This document shows positions 1-7,207 of a stretch of DNA of 16,218 nucleotides, one piece after another. The first letter of the stretch is position 1, and each line of letters begins with the position of its first letter. Origin of the DNA: Pseudomonadota bacterium (GTDB lineage: Bacteria > Pseudomonadota > Gammaproteobacteria > Steroidobacterales > Steroidobacteraceae); NCBI GenBank assembly GCA_021805275.1, contig JAJZFQ010000070.1, forward strand, positions 1 to 16,218. The letters run 5' to 3'. The notes under the pieces were generated by a model that saw only the letters and a list, made by a program, of their open reading frames with translations, made no database searches and was not told the DNA's origin. The position numbers and the translations under genes are program-made.

Positions 1-23
1 CCAGAACGACGCTGCCGTTGACG

Positions 24-125
24 GAACGTGACCGATCGGAGTAATAAACCCTCACAGCGCCGACCCGGCGGAATCACCGGTCACGTTCGGCCGGAACAGC
101 CGGTCACAATCGCCGGAATACGCAG
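24..125. repeat. Cluster of related ~22-bp repeats, possible IS21-family insertion sequence end
   Basis: Two successive units (70-92 and 93-114) share the pattern GGAA, two or three bases, CCGGTCAC, two bases, TCG, one base, CC. A partial third unit beginning GGAATACGCAG follows at 115-125. An 11-base inverted copy, GAACGTGACCG (24-34), pairs exactly with CGGTCACGTTC (78-88). Multiple related transposase-binding repeats near the termini are characteristic of IS21-family elements, so this may be one end of such an element whose body lies to the left of the window. No transposase gene is visible, so the family assignment comes from remembered repeat layout only. Confidence 0.4.
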
Positions 126-390
126 GCCTACCCGCAAACCGCTCGGTACTTCATCGGCGCGCAGGTTCGCGCCGGGTTGCTCGCTTGGGGAACGGACGCG
201 CAAATGCCGGCACCTGCGTGCCACAGGTAATCATGACTGGATGCGCGGCTCGCGGGCTACCGCCTTGGCTGGATTTGCTCCACCCCGGCTCCTGATGCCG
301 CGCGTGTGATCGAGCGAAACGCGTTGTTGCTTCAGACGAGCTCGGAAATCGATCGGCCGACTGCGCAGGGTCCCGAACTGCGCGAACTGA

Positions 391-760
391 TCATCCGTTT
401 CGGGGGGCGCAGGCCGCCTCGCTCTGCATCACATCGAACGTGATGACGATGCCGTTTAACCGCTCGCCTTGCGGCACCAGAACGACGTAGGACACCGCGG
501 TGCGTGCGGCGTGATCGGACGGGTCTTCTGGGCGCTGGCATAGGTTCTCTGGATGCCCACGCTATGCCGCGCACTGAGAATTCCGGGCACTCTGCCCGCG
601 CCCCCGCCGCACTCCTTTCCCGAACTAGCAGCGCGCCAATGGCCTTGATCCGTCTGAGTGCCTGATTCACCTGTTCGATGCCGCCGATACCGGCAAGGCG
701 TTCGAGGCACTGCCACCTGCACCGTTCACAACTGGCTTCGTATCGCCCCGTTGCTCTGCA
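391..760 (-). pseudogene. Possible decayed coding remnant(s), function unknown
   Basis: Two protein-like stretches lie on the minus strand in different frames. The upstream one (about 600-760) reads through CERCRWQC and then IEQVNQALRRIKAIGALL. The downstream one (about 391-555) reads AARTAVSYVVLVPQGERLNG, continues GIVITFDVMQ and stops at 391. Neither has a credible start, and the frame must shift between them. They read more like protein than the neighbouring frames and could be a frameshifted relic, but I do not recognise a family. Chance frames in GC-rich DNA remain a real alternative. Confidence 0.2.
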
Positions 761-969
761 CTGCAGCGCTCGGCTTCCCCCGGCGGCGCCCCTTCCGGCG
801 TGCTCACCCCGACGCGCTCAGGCTCGCCAGGTCATACGGGGAGTGCGCGGTGCTTACTGCTGTGCTGCAGCCGTGCTGAGGTATTTCGATCCCTGGCGTG
901 TCTTTACCTATAGCCCAGTAGGGTACCGAGACTATAACGGCGATGGAACGCCAGCCGAGGGGGATCATC

Positions 970-3900
970 ATGCGCCGAATTTCCGGCTCGCTGCCGCTGC
1001 TGCTCGCATTCTTGCCCTTAACCGGCGTTGCGCTCGCTGCGACGCCCGGTTCCATTCATTTCGCGCTCCCAGCCCAGTCGCTCGGCGATTCGCTGCGCGC
1101 GGTGGGCACGCAGGCACGGATCAATATCCTCTTCAGTCCCCGGCTCGTCCGCGGGCATACGGCTCCGCCACTCGAGGCGGATCTGACCGCAGTCCAGGCG
1201 CTATCGCGCCTGCTGGCCGGCACCGGCTTCGTCTACGAGTTCGTCAATGACCGCACGATAGTGGTCTCCTCCGGGCCAGCCAAGACTCGTCTGGATCCAC
1301 CCGGGGCGAGTGTTGCGCAGCCGCCGGTTAACGCCGGTCCGGTCGCGGATGCCGCTCCCCCCGATCAGGCCTCGCTTCGGCAGGTCATCGTGACCGGCTC
1401 CCTCATTCCGACCGACCCAAATGCCGTCGCCGTGCCGGTGATCACCGTGGATGCGTCGGCTCTGGTGGCGACCGGTCAATCGAGCGACATGCTTGCCACG
1501 CTGCAGAAGACCATCCCGGCGTTCGCCGGTCGCAGCAACGCCGGCAGCAGCAACGCGCAGAACCACAATCAGTTTACCGCCGGCGGCTCGCAGATCGAGC
1601 TGCGCAACTTGCCAACACTCGTGCTCGTGAACGGTCAGCGCCTCGCGATCGATGCAGTTGCGGGCCTGACGGGAAGCAAGGATTTCGTCGACGTCAGCCA
1701 GGTTCCCGCTGCGGCACTGCAGCGGGTCGACGTCCTGACCGACGGCGCCTCCTCGCTTTACGGCTCTGACGCCATCGGCGGCGTGGTCAATTTCATCCTC
1801 AAGCATGACTACCACGGCGTTACCATCGGGACCCACTACGGGGCGGCAGATGGTGGTTACCGCGACCGATCGACGTTCATCACGCTCGGCGGAGATGTCG
1901 GTCCGTTCAACATCACGGCGACGGTGAGTTACGCGAAGACCTCGCCGCTCTGGGCGGACACTCGGGCCTTCAGTAGTCCGAAATATGGAGTGACCCCGGG
2001 GACGGCGCTGCCTGGAGTTGTCGACGGCGGGCTCTATGTCCTCGCACCGGGCCTGCGCTACCCGCCGGTGCCGACGGGTGTCGCGGCTACGGCAAGCAGC
2101 TACGCGCAGCTTCCCGGAGTGTACGATGCCACCAGCCCGGCGCAGCTCTCGAACGGCTTCGACTATTCCCGATACTCCATGCTCCTGCAGCAGGAAGAGC
2201 ACAAGAATTTCGTCGCGGACATTACTTCGAAGCCGCTCTTTGGGAGCCATACGCGGGCGTTCGCCGAGATCTTGCTGTCGCAGAACAAAGTTCAGTCAAC
2301 GGCCTGGCAGACCGGCGGACAGCCGTTTTCCAACGCCGTTGTGAGCGTGCCGGCGGGCTCGGCCTATGATCCGCTCACCAGCGCCACCACGGCGACGTTT
2401 GCGGATCTGAATCGGCCGAAAGGCGTGTTTGACACGACCGATGGCTATCAGCTCTCCGTCGGGCTAAAAGGTCGACTCATGCGCTCCTGGCGCTGGCAGA
2501 CATCGGTTGACTACAGCGAGAGCAAACTGAGCGAGCAGGATACGAATCTGATTTATAAGCCGAATCTGGCGCTGGCGGTGGACGGCGGCTATAACGCCAG
2601 TGGTGTTGCGACACCCGGTGGGGCGTACAGTAACGTGCACGGCGGTCTGTCGGCAGCGAACGGGATGGTGCTCGTGCCGGCGCTCAACCCGTTTGCCGTG
2701 ACGGGCAATCCGTCGGCGACTCTCGCCGCGCTCTACGGCACCGAGATGCTGCACGGTGACAGCAAGCTTTACTCCTGGGATGCGCACGCTGTGGGTAGCG
2801 TCGTGACGCTGCCGGCGGGCCCCCTCAGTCTCGCCGTGGGCGTGAGCTGGCGGCGCGAGGAGATTTACGGCAACGCCGACCCCAACGGGCGCAACACGGA
2901 TCCGGCGACTGGCCTGACCACCGGGAACGACCAGAACTGGATCGGCGGGGTGTTCACTGACCCCTTCAGTCACGGGCGCAACGACAGCGCACTGTATGCT
3001 GAGACGCGGATCCCGATATTCTCAAGCCGCATGGCGCTGCCCGGCCTCAACCAGCTCGAACTTACGGCAGCAGGACGCTTCGAGCACTACAGCGATGCGG
3101 GCAGCTCTACCACGCCGAAATTCGGATTCCGATGGGCGCCCTTCAACAACCAGTTTGCCATCAACGCGACCTATACCAAATCCTTCGTCGCCCCACCGAT
3201 GTTCCAGGCATACGGACCGTACGATACGCGGCAGGTCACGGGCGTCATACCGGGGAATGTGTTCGGCATTCCGAGTCTGCAGCAAGGCGGCCTGACCTTC
3301 AACGGCGAAGACGGCAATAATCCGAGCCTAAAGCCCGCAGTGGCCATCGCCCGTTCGATCGGGTTCGTTTTCCGACCGAAGGTCGTGCGCGGACTGTCGG
3401 TGACGGCGGATTTCTCCTCGATCAACCTGTACGGATTTGCAGGCGGCATCGGCTTTAACAACATCTTCAATTCGGTAAACAAGCTCGGCTCGGCCTCGCC
3501 GTTCTTTGGCAATCTCGGCGAGGGTAACTTCGTGAACTTCGGGGGTACCAACCCGTTCTCGACACCGGGCGCGCTGAAGGCGTACCTCGCTGCGAATCCC
3601 GGCAACATCCAGAATATCTACGTGGAAGACCGGTTCACGAATCTCGCGGTGTTGCGTGAGCGATCCTGGACGCTCGGAGCGCTCTACATCCTGCCCTGGA
3701 ATCGCTACGGCACCTGGACGGTGACTTCGAACGGCATGGCATTCGATTCATACAGCTTTGCCGATGGACTTGGCGATCCGGCTATTCAGTATGCCGGTAA
3801 TGCCAGCAACCTCGGCGTCTTCGCCGGTACTCTGCCGAAGTATCGGCTGTACTCGACAATCGACTGGGTTTACCGGCACTTCGACATTTCCCTCGCCAAC

Positions 3901-4185
3901 ACCTACATCTCATCGGTCACCGATGCCGGGCCGGGCGGAACAGGGCCGCACTTCGTCAAGGTGCCGCATTACAGCGCTTTTGATCTGCGCGGCGCGTACG
4001 CATGGCCATTTGGACGAGAGGGCAGCGGGCGTAAGGTGGTGGTGGCGATCGGCGTGGACGATCTGAACAACGCCACGCCGCCGTATTTCCCGAACGCCTT
4101 CTCGAATGCCTTCATGACCACGGATATCAGCACGTATTCGCCCATCGAGCGGTTGGTCTATGGGGACCTGACGGTCTCGTTCTGA
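970..4185 (+). CDS. TonB-dependent outer-membrane receptor with N-terminal STN signalling domain
   Basis: Predicted outer-membrane active transporter of 1071 residues. I place the start at the ATG at 970 rather than 943: GAGGGGG lies six bases upstream, and the protein then opens with a clean signal peptide (MRRISG, a hydrophobic core, cleavage after ALA near residue 23). Residues about 28-98 form an STN (secretin/TonB short N-terminal) domain, the periplasmic part that contacts a FecR-type anti-sigma factor. A TonB-box-like QVIVTGS lies at 138-144. The plug runs to about 277, with IELRNLPTLVLVNGQRL, RVDVLTDGASSLYGSDAIGG and VVNFILK motifs. The rest is beta-barrel, ending in the typical aromatic residue (TVSF). 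The length and the RNLPTLVLVNGQR signature fit the long TonB-receptor group rather than compact siderophore receptors. The substrate cannot be told. FecI/FecR-like genes follow on the same strand, supporting a signalling role. No TonB/ExbBD genes are in the window. Confidence 0.95.
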   Translation: MRRISGSLPLLLAFLPLTGVALAATPGSIHFALPAQSLGDSLRAVGTQARINILFSPRLVRGHTAPPLEADLTAVQALSRLLAGTGFVYEFVNDRTIVVSSGPAKTRLDPPGASVAQPPVNAGPVADAAPPDQASLRQVIVTGSLIPTDPNAVAVPVITVDASALVATGQSSDMLATLQKTIPAFAGRSNAGSSNAQNHNQFTAGGSQIELRNLPTLVLVNGQRLAIDAVAGLTGSKDFVDVSQVPAAALQRVDVLTDGASSLYGSDAIGGVVNFILKHDYHGVTIGTHYGAADGGYRDRSTFITLGGDVGPFNITATVSYAKTSPLWADTRAFSSPKYGVTPGTALPGVVDGGLYVLAPGLRYPPVPTGVAATASSYAQLPGVYDATSPAQLSNGFDYSRYSMLLQQEEHKNFVADITSKPLFGSHTRAFAEILLSQNKVQSTAWQTGGQPFSNAVVSVPAGSAYDPLTSATTATFADLNRPKGVFDTTDGYQLSVGLKGRLMRSWRWQTSVDYSESKLSEQDTNLIYKPNLALAVDGGYNASGVATPGGAYSNVHGGLSAANGMVLVPALNPFAVTGNPSATLAALYGTEMLHGDSKLYSWDAHAVGSVVTLPAGPLSLAVGVSWRREEIYGNADPNGRNTDPATGLTTGNDQNWIGGVFTDPFSHGRNDSALYAETRIPIFSSRMALPGLNQLELTAAGRFEHYSDAGSSTTPKFGFRWAPFNNQFAINATYTKSFVAPPMFQAYGPYDTRQVTGVIPGNVFGIPSLQQGGLTFNGEDGNNPSLKPAVAIARSIGFVFRPKVVRGLSVTADFSSINLYGFAGGIGFNNIFNSVNKLGSASPFFGNLGEGNFVNFGGTNPFSTPGALKAYLAANPGNIQNIYVEDRFTNLAVLRERSWTLGALYILPWNRYGTWTVTSNGMAFDSYSFADGLGDPAIQYAGNASNLGVFAGTLPKYRLYSTIDWVYRHFDISLANTYISSVTDAGPGGTGPHFVKVPHYSAFDLRGAYAWPFGREGSGRKVVVAIGVDDLNNATPPYFPNAFSNAFMTTDISTYSPIERLVYGDLTVSF

Positions 4186-4612
4186 GCGCTGGGGCCGCAG
4201 CAGAAGAAATGGGGCGCGAATTGGAGTGGAGGCATGGCCCGGGCGCACGCGCTCGGCTCGAAGCAGAGAGACACAGAGGTTCAATGCAGCAGTTGTACCC
4301 GCTTGGGCGGCCGTGGGCCTGTGCGACCAGGGAGGGGATGGCATTGCCGGCGACAGGTGCGAGCGCGATTCGCAAAGGCGATACGGCAGGATTCAATTAC
4401 ACAGAGCGCCGGCGGTGGTTTGAGCCCAGGGAGCGGATTGTAGCCGCGTTGAACGTGATAGGCTGCAGGTTGCTCGCGTGCTCTCGGGAAGGGGATGCAA
4501 GGTGAATTTGTGTCCAGTTGCCACCGCATTGGCGCAGGCGCCGCACACCGAGTGCGCGGCCCGGTGCGTCAGCGCGATTGTGCGGGCTGGTTAGGCCGCG
4601 ACGCCCCCCCCG
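4186..4612 (+). other. Intergenic region between receptor and sigma-factor genes
   Basis: A 427-base gap. I see no strong hairpin with a T-tract after the receptor stop, so no intrinsic terminator is called, and no confident promoter. The one notable item is a small frame from GTG 4502 that ends in an amber stop at 4592, in frame with the sigma-factor gene. A run of eight C (4604-4611) lies immediately before the sigma-factor ATG. Confidence 0.6.
4502..4594 (+). CDS. Possible 30-codon upstream ORF in frame with the sigma-factor gene
   Basis: A GTG at 4502 is preceded by AAGGGGA (4489-4495), six bases away, a better ribosome-binding site than any before the annotated sigma-factor start. It would encode 30 residues (beginning MNLCPVATAL, ending SAIVRAG) and stops at TAG 4592-4594, only 18 bases before the sigma-factor ATG and in the same frame. 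It could be a translated leader that couples ribosomes to the sigma gene, the original N-terminus cut off by a nonsense mutation, or chance. No family resemblance is recognised. Confidence 0.2.
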   Translation: MNLCPVATALAQAPHTECAARCVSAIVRAG

Positions 4613-5215
4613 ATGGCGCGGTCCGCCTTTCTCGAAGCGATGCGCACTGCCGCCGGGGCATCGCCTTCCGATTTGGCAGGCGTCAGTCGCGCGACCCCCG
4701 CGGCCCCGGCGCCGTGGGACCGCTGGCTCACGATCCGTCTGAAAGCCCTTCAGGAAGCCTTGCGCAGAGTGCTGCTGCGCCGGGGCAATTCACCGGCCGA
4801 GACGGAGGATCTCATCCAGGAAGCGTTTCTGAGGATGCAGGAGTACTGCGAAAGGGGCGGTGCGGTGCGCAGACCCGAAGGGTTTCTCATGCGCACCGCG
4901 CTGCGCCTGGCGGCCAATGCGCGCCGCGATGCGCATCGGGAGCTCTACTGCGATGACGCCGCGGCAGATTTGACGCAATTGATCGACTGCGCTCCGCGAC
5001 CCGATGAGGTCCTGGCGGGACAGCAGTGTCTAATGAGGATGAGGGCGGCGCTTGAGGCAGTGAGCCCGCGGACCCGGGAAGTGCTGTTCATGCAGCGCTT
5101 GGATGGGATGAGCTATGCACAGATCGGCGCGCGACTGGGGATCAGTGTCAGCGCGGTTGAGAAACATATGGCCAAGGCCCTCGTTGTTCTGGCTGAGCTG
5201 AGTCTGCGGGAATGA
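4613..5215 (+). CDS. ECF-type RNA polymerase sigma factor (FecI-like)
   Basis: A cytoplasmic sigma-70-family protein of 200 residues with the two-domain ECF layout. Region 2 covers about 38-105, with the core-binding stretch AETEDLIQEAFLRMQEY and the following RRPEGFLMRTALRLAAN helix. Region 4 covers about 133-195, with the helix-turn-helix SYAQIGARLGISVSAVEKHM that reads the -35 element. SVSAVEKHMAKAL is typical of the FecI-like group that pairs with FecR. The start is uncertain: ATG 4613 follows an eight-C run with no Shine-Dalgarno, and ATG 4640 (191 residues) has no strong site either. A longer form is blocked by an in-frame TAG at 4592. Its last bases overlap the FecR-like start (ATGA), implying translational coupling. 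The likely target is the receptor promoter, by analogy with fecA, but no target site was identified. Confidence 0.92.
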   Translation: MARSAFLEAMRTAAGASPSDLAGVSRATPAAPAPWDRWLTIRLKALQEALRRVLLRRGNSPAETEDLIQEAFLRMQEYCERGGAVRRPEGFLMRTALRLAANARRDAHRELYCDDAAADLTQLIDCAPRPDEVLAGQQCLMRMRAALEAVSPRTREVLFMQRLDGMSYAQIGARLGISVSAVEKHMAKALVVLAELSLRE

Positions 5216-6237
5216 GCGTAAAGAACACCGGCAAGCGTCGCCCGTCGCCGGCTGCGCGAGCGCAGGCGGCGGCGTGGATCGCGCGGTTGCATGGACCGAA
5301 TCGCACCAGGGAAGTGGAGGAGGGCCTGCGCCAATGGCTGCAGGCGGATGCGGAGCACACCGCTGCGTTCGAGGTGCTGACGGATATCTGGGAAAAGACC
5401 GCCCGCCTGAGTCGCGCCGGAAGCACCACGACGCCAAGGGCGCTCGCGCGGCTGAGCCTGGCCCGGGCGCTGCTTGCGATGATCGTCGTTGCCTTCATGG
5501 GGCAGGGATTCGTGCGCGGCGAGTACACGGATGTTGTGACAACCGGCATCGACCAATTTCGCACCATCACACTCGCGGACGGGACCCGCGTCAGCCTCGA
5601 TGCCGATTCGCGGTTGATCGTTCATTACAGCAGGCTGGCGCGGCACGTGGTGCTGCTCGACGGTCAGGCGTATTTTGCAGTGAGACACCGCGCCACGTGG
5701 CCGTTCGTCGTCGCCGCGGCGGGTCATCTCATCCGCGATCTCGGCACCGAATTCGATGTCCGGCGCGAGGGGGACGTTCTGGCGGTGACGCTCCTCGAGG
5801 GCAAGGTCACCGTTTCCGCGGTGCGCGCGGGCACTTCAGGGGCGCGCCGACGCGATGCTGCCGTGTCGGCCGATTTGTCAGGGGGACTTGCGGCCTCGGG
5901 CGTCGCCCATGCATTGACGCTCTCCCCCGGGGAGCGCGTGACTTTTGCGGGGACTCGGGCGGCGCGAATCGATTGGCCGCGCCTGGTGCAGGTGATGGCT
6001 TGGGAACACCGCGAGGTGGTGCTCGACAATACCTCGCTTGGCCAGGCGGCACTCGAACTCAATCGCTACAGTCATCAGCGCATCGTGATCGACGATCCGG
6101 CGGTGGCTGCGATCCGAGTCAGCGGAATCGTGCAGGCGGGCGCCTCATCGAGCTTCGCTGCGGCGGTTGCGAAGGCGTATGAGCTTAGCGCCTCGCACCC
6201 TGCGCACAACGTCATCGTTCTGGCGAGGGGGCGCTGA
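5212..6237 (+). CDS. FecR-family anti-sigma factor / transmembrane signal transducer
   Basis: An inner-membrane regulator of 341 residues that would hold the adjacent sigma factor and transmit the state of the outer-membrane receptor. An N-terminal cytoplasmic DUF4880-like region (about 15-66) contains AAWIARLHGPN, LRQWLQADAEH and AAFEVLTDIWE. A single transmembrane segment lies near 83-101 (LARALLAMIVVAFMGQGF). The periplasmic FecR domain (about 110-205) has the usual ITLADGTRVSLDADSRL, VVLLDGQAYFAV and RDLGTEFDVRREGD elements, ending LLEGKVTV. The C-terminal part (about 265-341) resembles the STN-like module of FecR proteins: NTSLGQAALELNRYSHQRI, then VSGIVQAG and SFAAAVAKAYEL. The ATG overlaps the sigma-factor stop (ATGA). 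In this family the C-terminus meets the receptor STN domain, which fits the STN-bearing receptor upstream. The order is receptor first, the reverse of fecIRA. Confidence 0.93.
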   Translation: MSVKNTGKRRPSPAARAQAAAWIARLHGPNRTREVEEGLRQWLQADAEHTAAFEVLTDIWEKTARLSRAGSTTTPRALARLSLARALLAMIVVAFMGQGFVRGEYTDVVTTGIDQFRTITLADGTRVSLDADSRLIVHYSRLARHVVLLDGQAYFAVRHRATWPFVVAAAGHLIRDLGTEFDVRREGDVLAVTLLEGKVTVSAVRAGTSGARRRDAAVSADLSGGLAASGVAHALTLSPGERVTFAGTRAARIDWPRLVQVMAWEHREVVLDNTSLGQAALELNRYSHQRIVIDDPAVAAIRVSGIVQAGASSSFAAAVAKAYELSASHPAHNVIVLARGR

Positions 6238-6541
6238 GGTCGTTCAGTCCTGCACATGTCATCTGGGAACGCTCGGGGCGAAATCCGCAGCCGGAACCGT
6301 GCGGGTCCGCTGGGTGGGGGCGGAGCGGGCTGAGCGCTCAGCCGGTGCGCGTTTGAGACTCGCCAGAGTAGTCGGCGCACGCCCCGAGGCATGCGCTGGC
6401 GCCGGGAGGTGCCGAGTGGCAGCTCCCGCCGCGGGCCCGGCGGGCGACGAACGGACGATTCGGTTCGGTGGTACCGGTCTGGTGTGGGGTGGCCGCGCGC
6501 TGCCGGGGATCGGGCAGAGCGCCATCGCGGAGCCGTAGCGC
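6238..6541 (+). other. Intergenic region upstream of the two-component genes
   Basis: A 304-base gap between the FecR-like stop and the response-regulator start. The open frames across it are low-complexity arginine/alanine translations and are rejected as genes. The only clear structure is a 16-bp perfect palindrome at 6328-6343. It is presumably where the two-component promoter lies, but I could not place -35/-10 hexamers with confidence. Confidence 0.6.
6328..6343. promoter_or_regulatory. 16-bp perfect palindrome, possible operator or hairpin
   Basis: GGCTGAGCGCTCAGCC is its own reverse complement. As RNA it could fold into a six-pair stem with a GCGC loop, but no T-tract follows, so it is a poor intrinsic terminator. 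It sits about 200 bases before the response-regulator start, so a dimeric regulator site is an alternative. Confidence 0.3.
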
Positions 6542-7207
6542 GTGAAGATTCTGATTGTCGAAGACCAGTTGCGTCTCGCCCAACTGCTCAGCCAGGGCTT
6601 GATGGAGCACGCCTACACTGTCGCCTGTGCGGGCGATTGCGGTGCGGCGCGCGATGCGCTCTGCAACAGCGTCTTTGATCTCATCATCCTCGATTTGGGG
6701 CTGCCCGACGGTGACGGCCTGGAACTGCTCCGGGCGTGGCGCAGCAACGGCTTCAACGAGCCGGTACTGATTTTGAGCGCGCGGGCAGCGCTGCAGGAGC
6801 GGATCAGAGGGCTCGATCTAGGGGCGGATGATTACCTCCCTAAGCCGTTCAGCCTCGAGGAACTGCTCGCCCGGGTGCGCTCGCAGTTGCGGCGCCGCGC
6901 CGGGATCAAGGCGACGGTCATCGAACACCGTGGCATCCGTCTCGATCTGCTGAGTCAAACCGCGCACCTCGACGGGCAGCCCGTCGATCTCACCCGGCGG
7001 GAGTTCGCTCTGCTCGAGATCTTCATGCACAACCCGGGACGAGTGCTCGCCCGGACTCTGATCTCGGAGAAGATCTGGGCTTGCGAGTACGACCTGGAGG
7101 CCAATCTGCTGGATGTTTACATGAGCCGCCTGCGCGCCAAGTTGAGCAAGAGTCCCGAGAAGGGTTTCTTCAAGACCGTGCGCGGCGTCGGCTATCAGCT
7201 GCTCTGA
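6542..7207 (+). CDS. OmpR/PhoB-family response regulator
   Basis: A cytoplasmic DNA-binding regulator of 221 residues, the usual OmpR-family length. The receiver domain (1-115) has acidic pocket E7/D8, phospho-acceptor D51 in LIILDLGLPDGDG, switch residue S79 and conserved K101 in DDYLPKPF. The C-terminal winged helix (about 125-221) includes LTRREFALLEIFMHNPGRVLAR, VYMSRLRAKL and a closing FKTVRGVGYQLL. The start is GTG at 6542; it gives the canonical MKILIVED opening and has GGAG nine bases upstream. The stop shares its last A with the kinase ATG (TGATG), so the pair is translationally coupled. Overall it resembles the QseB/PcoR/CusR branch, but the signal cannot be read from sequence. A direct-repeat array upstream of the 9743-10633 gene is a candidate target. 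Confidence 0.95.
   Translation: MKILIVEDQLRLAQLLSQGLMEHAYTVACAGDCGAARDALCNSVFDLIILDLGLPDGDGLELLRAWRSNGFNEPVLILSARAALQERIRGLDLGADDYLPKPFSLEELLARVRSQLRRRAGIKATVIEHRGIRLDLLSQTAHLDGQPVDLTRREFALLEIFMHNPGRVLARTLISEKIWACEYDLEANLLDVYMSRLRAKLSKSPEKGFFKTVRGVGYQLL

Larger units (their letters stand above)
1..969. other. Gene-poor 5' region with mobile-element and gene remnants plus receptor leader
   Basis: No intact gene is supported here. Open frames on both strands are short, arginine- and proline-rich and read like chance frames of GC-rich DNA. What can be supported is listed separately: a cluster of related repeats near the left edge (24-125) and protein-like but frame-broken stretches on the minus strand (about 391-760). 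The last 100 bases are the leader of the receptor gene. They contain a TATAAC hexamer at 933-938 that could be a -10 element, but no convincing -35 partner lies at normal spacing. Confidence 0.6.

Noticed and set aside
1..487. Shared CCAGAACGACG at 1-11 and 477-487
   Set aside because: Only 11 bases, without extension on either side; probably chance, although both lie in the same gene-poor region.
678..1250. 190-residue plus-strand frame overlapping the receptor start
   Set aside because: Arginine/alanine-rich translation with no domain; it overlaps the signal peptide and STN region of the well-supported receptor in another frame.
1201..2250. 349-residue minus-strand frame inside the receptor gene
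   Set aside because: Antisense shadow; the receptor plug and barrel motifs on the plus strand are unambiguous.
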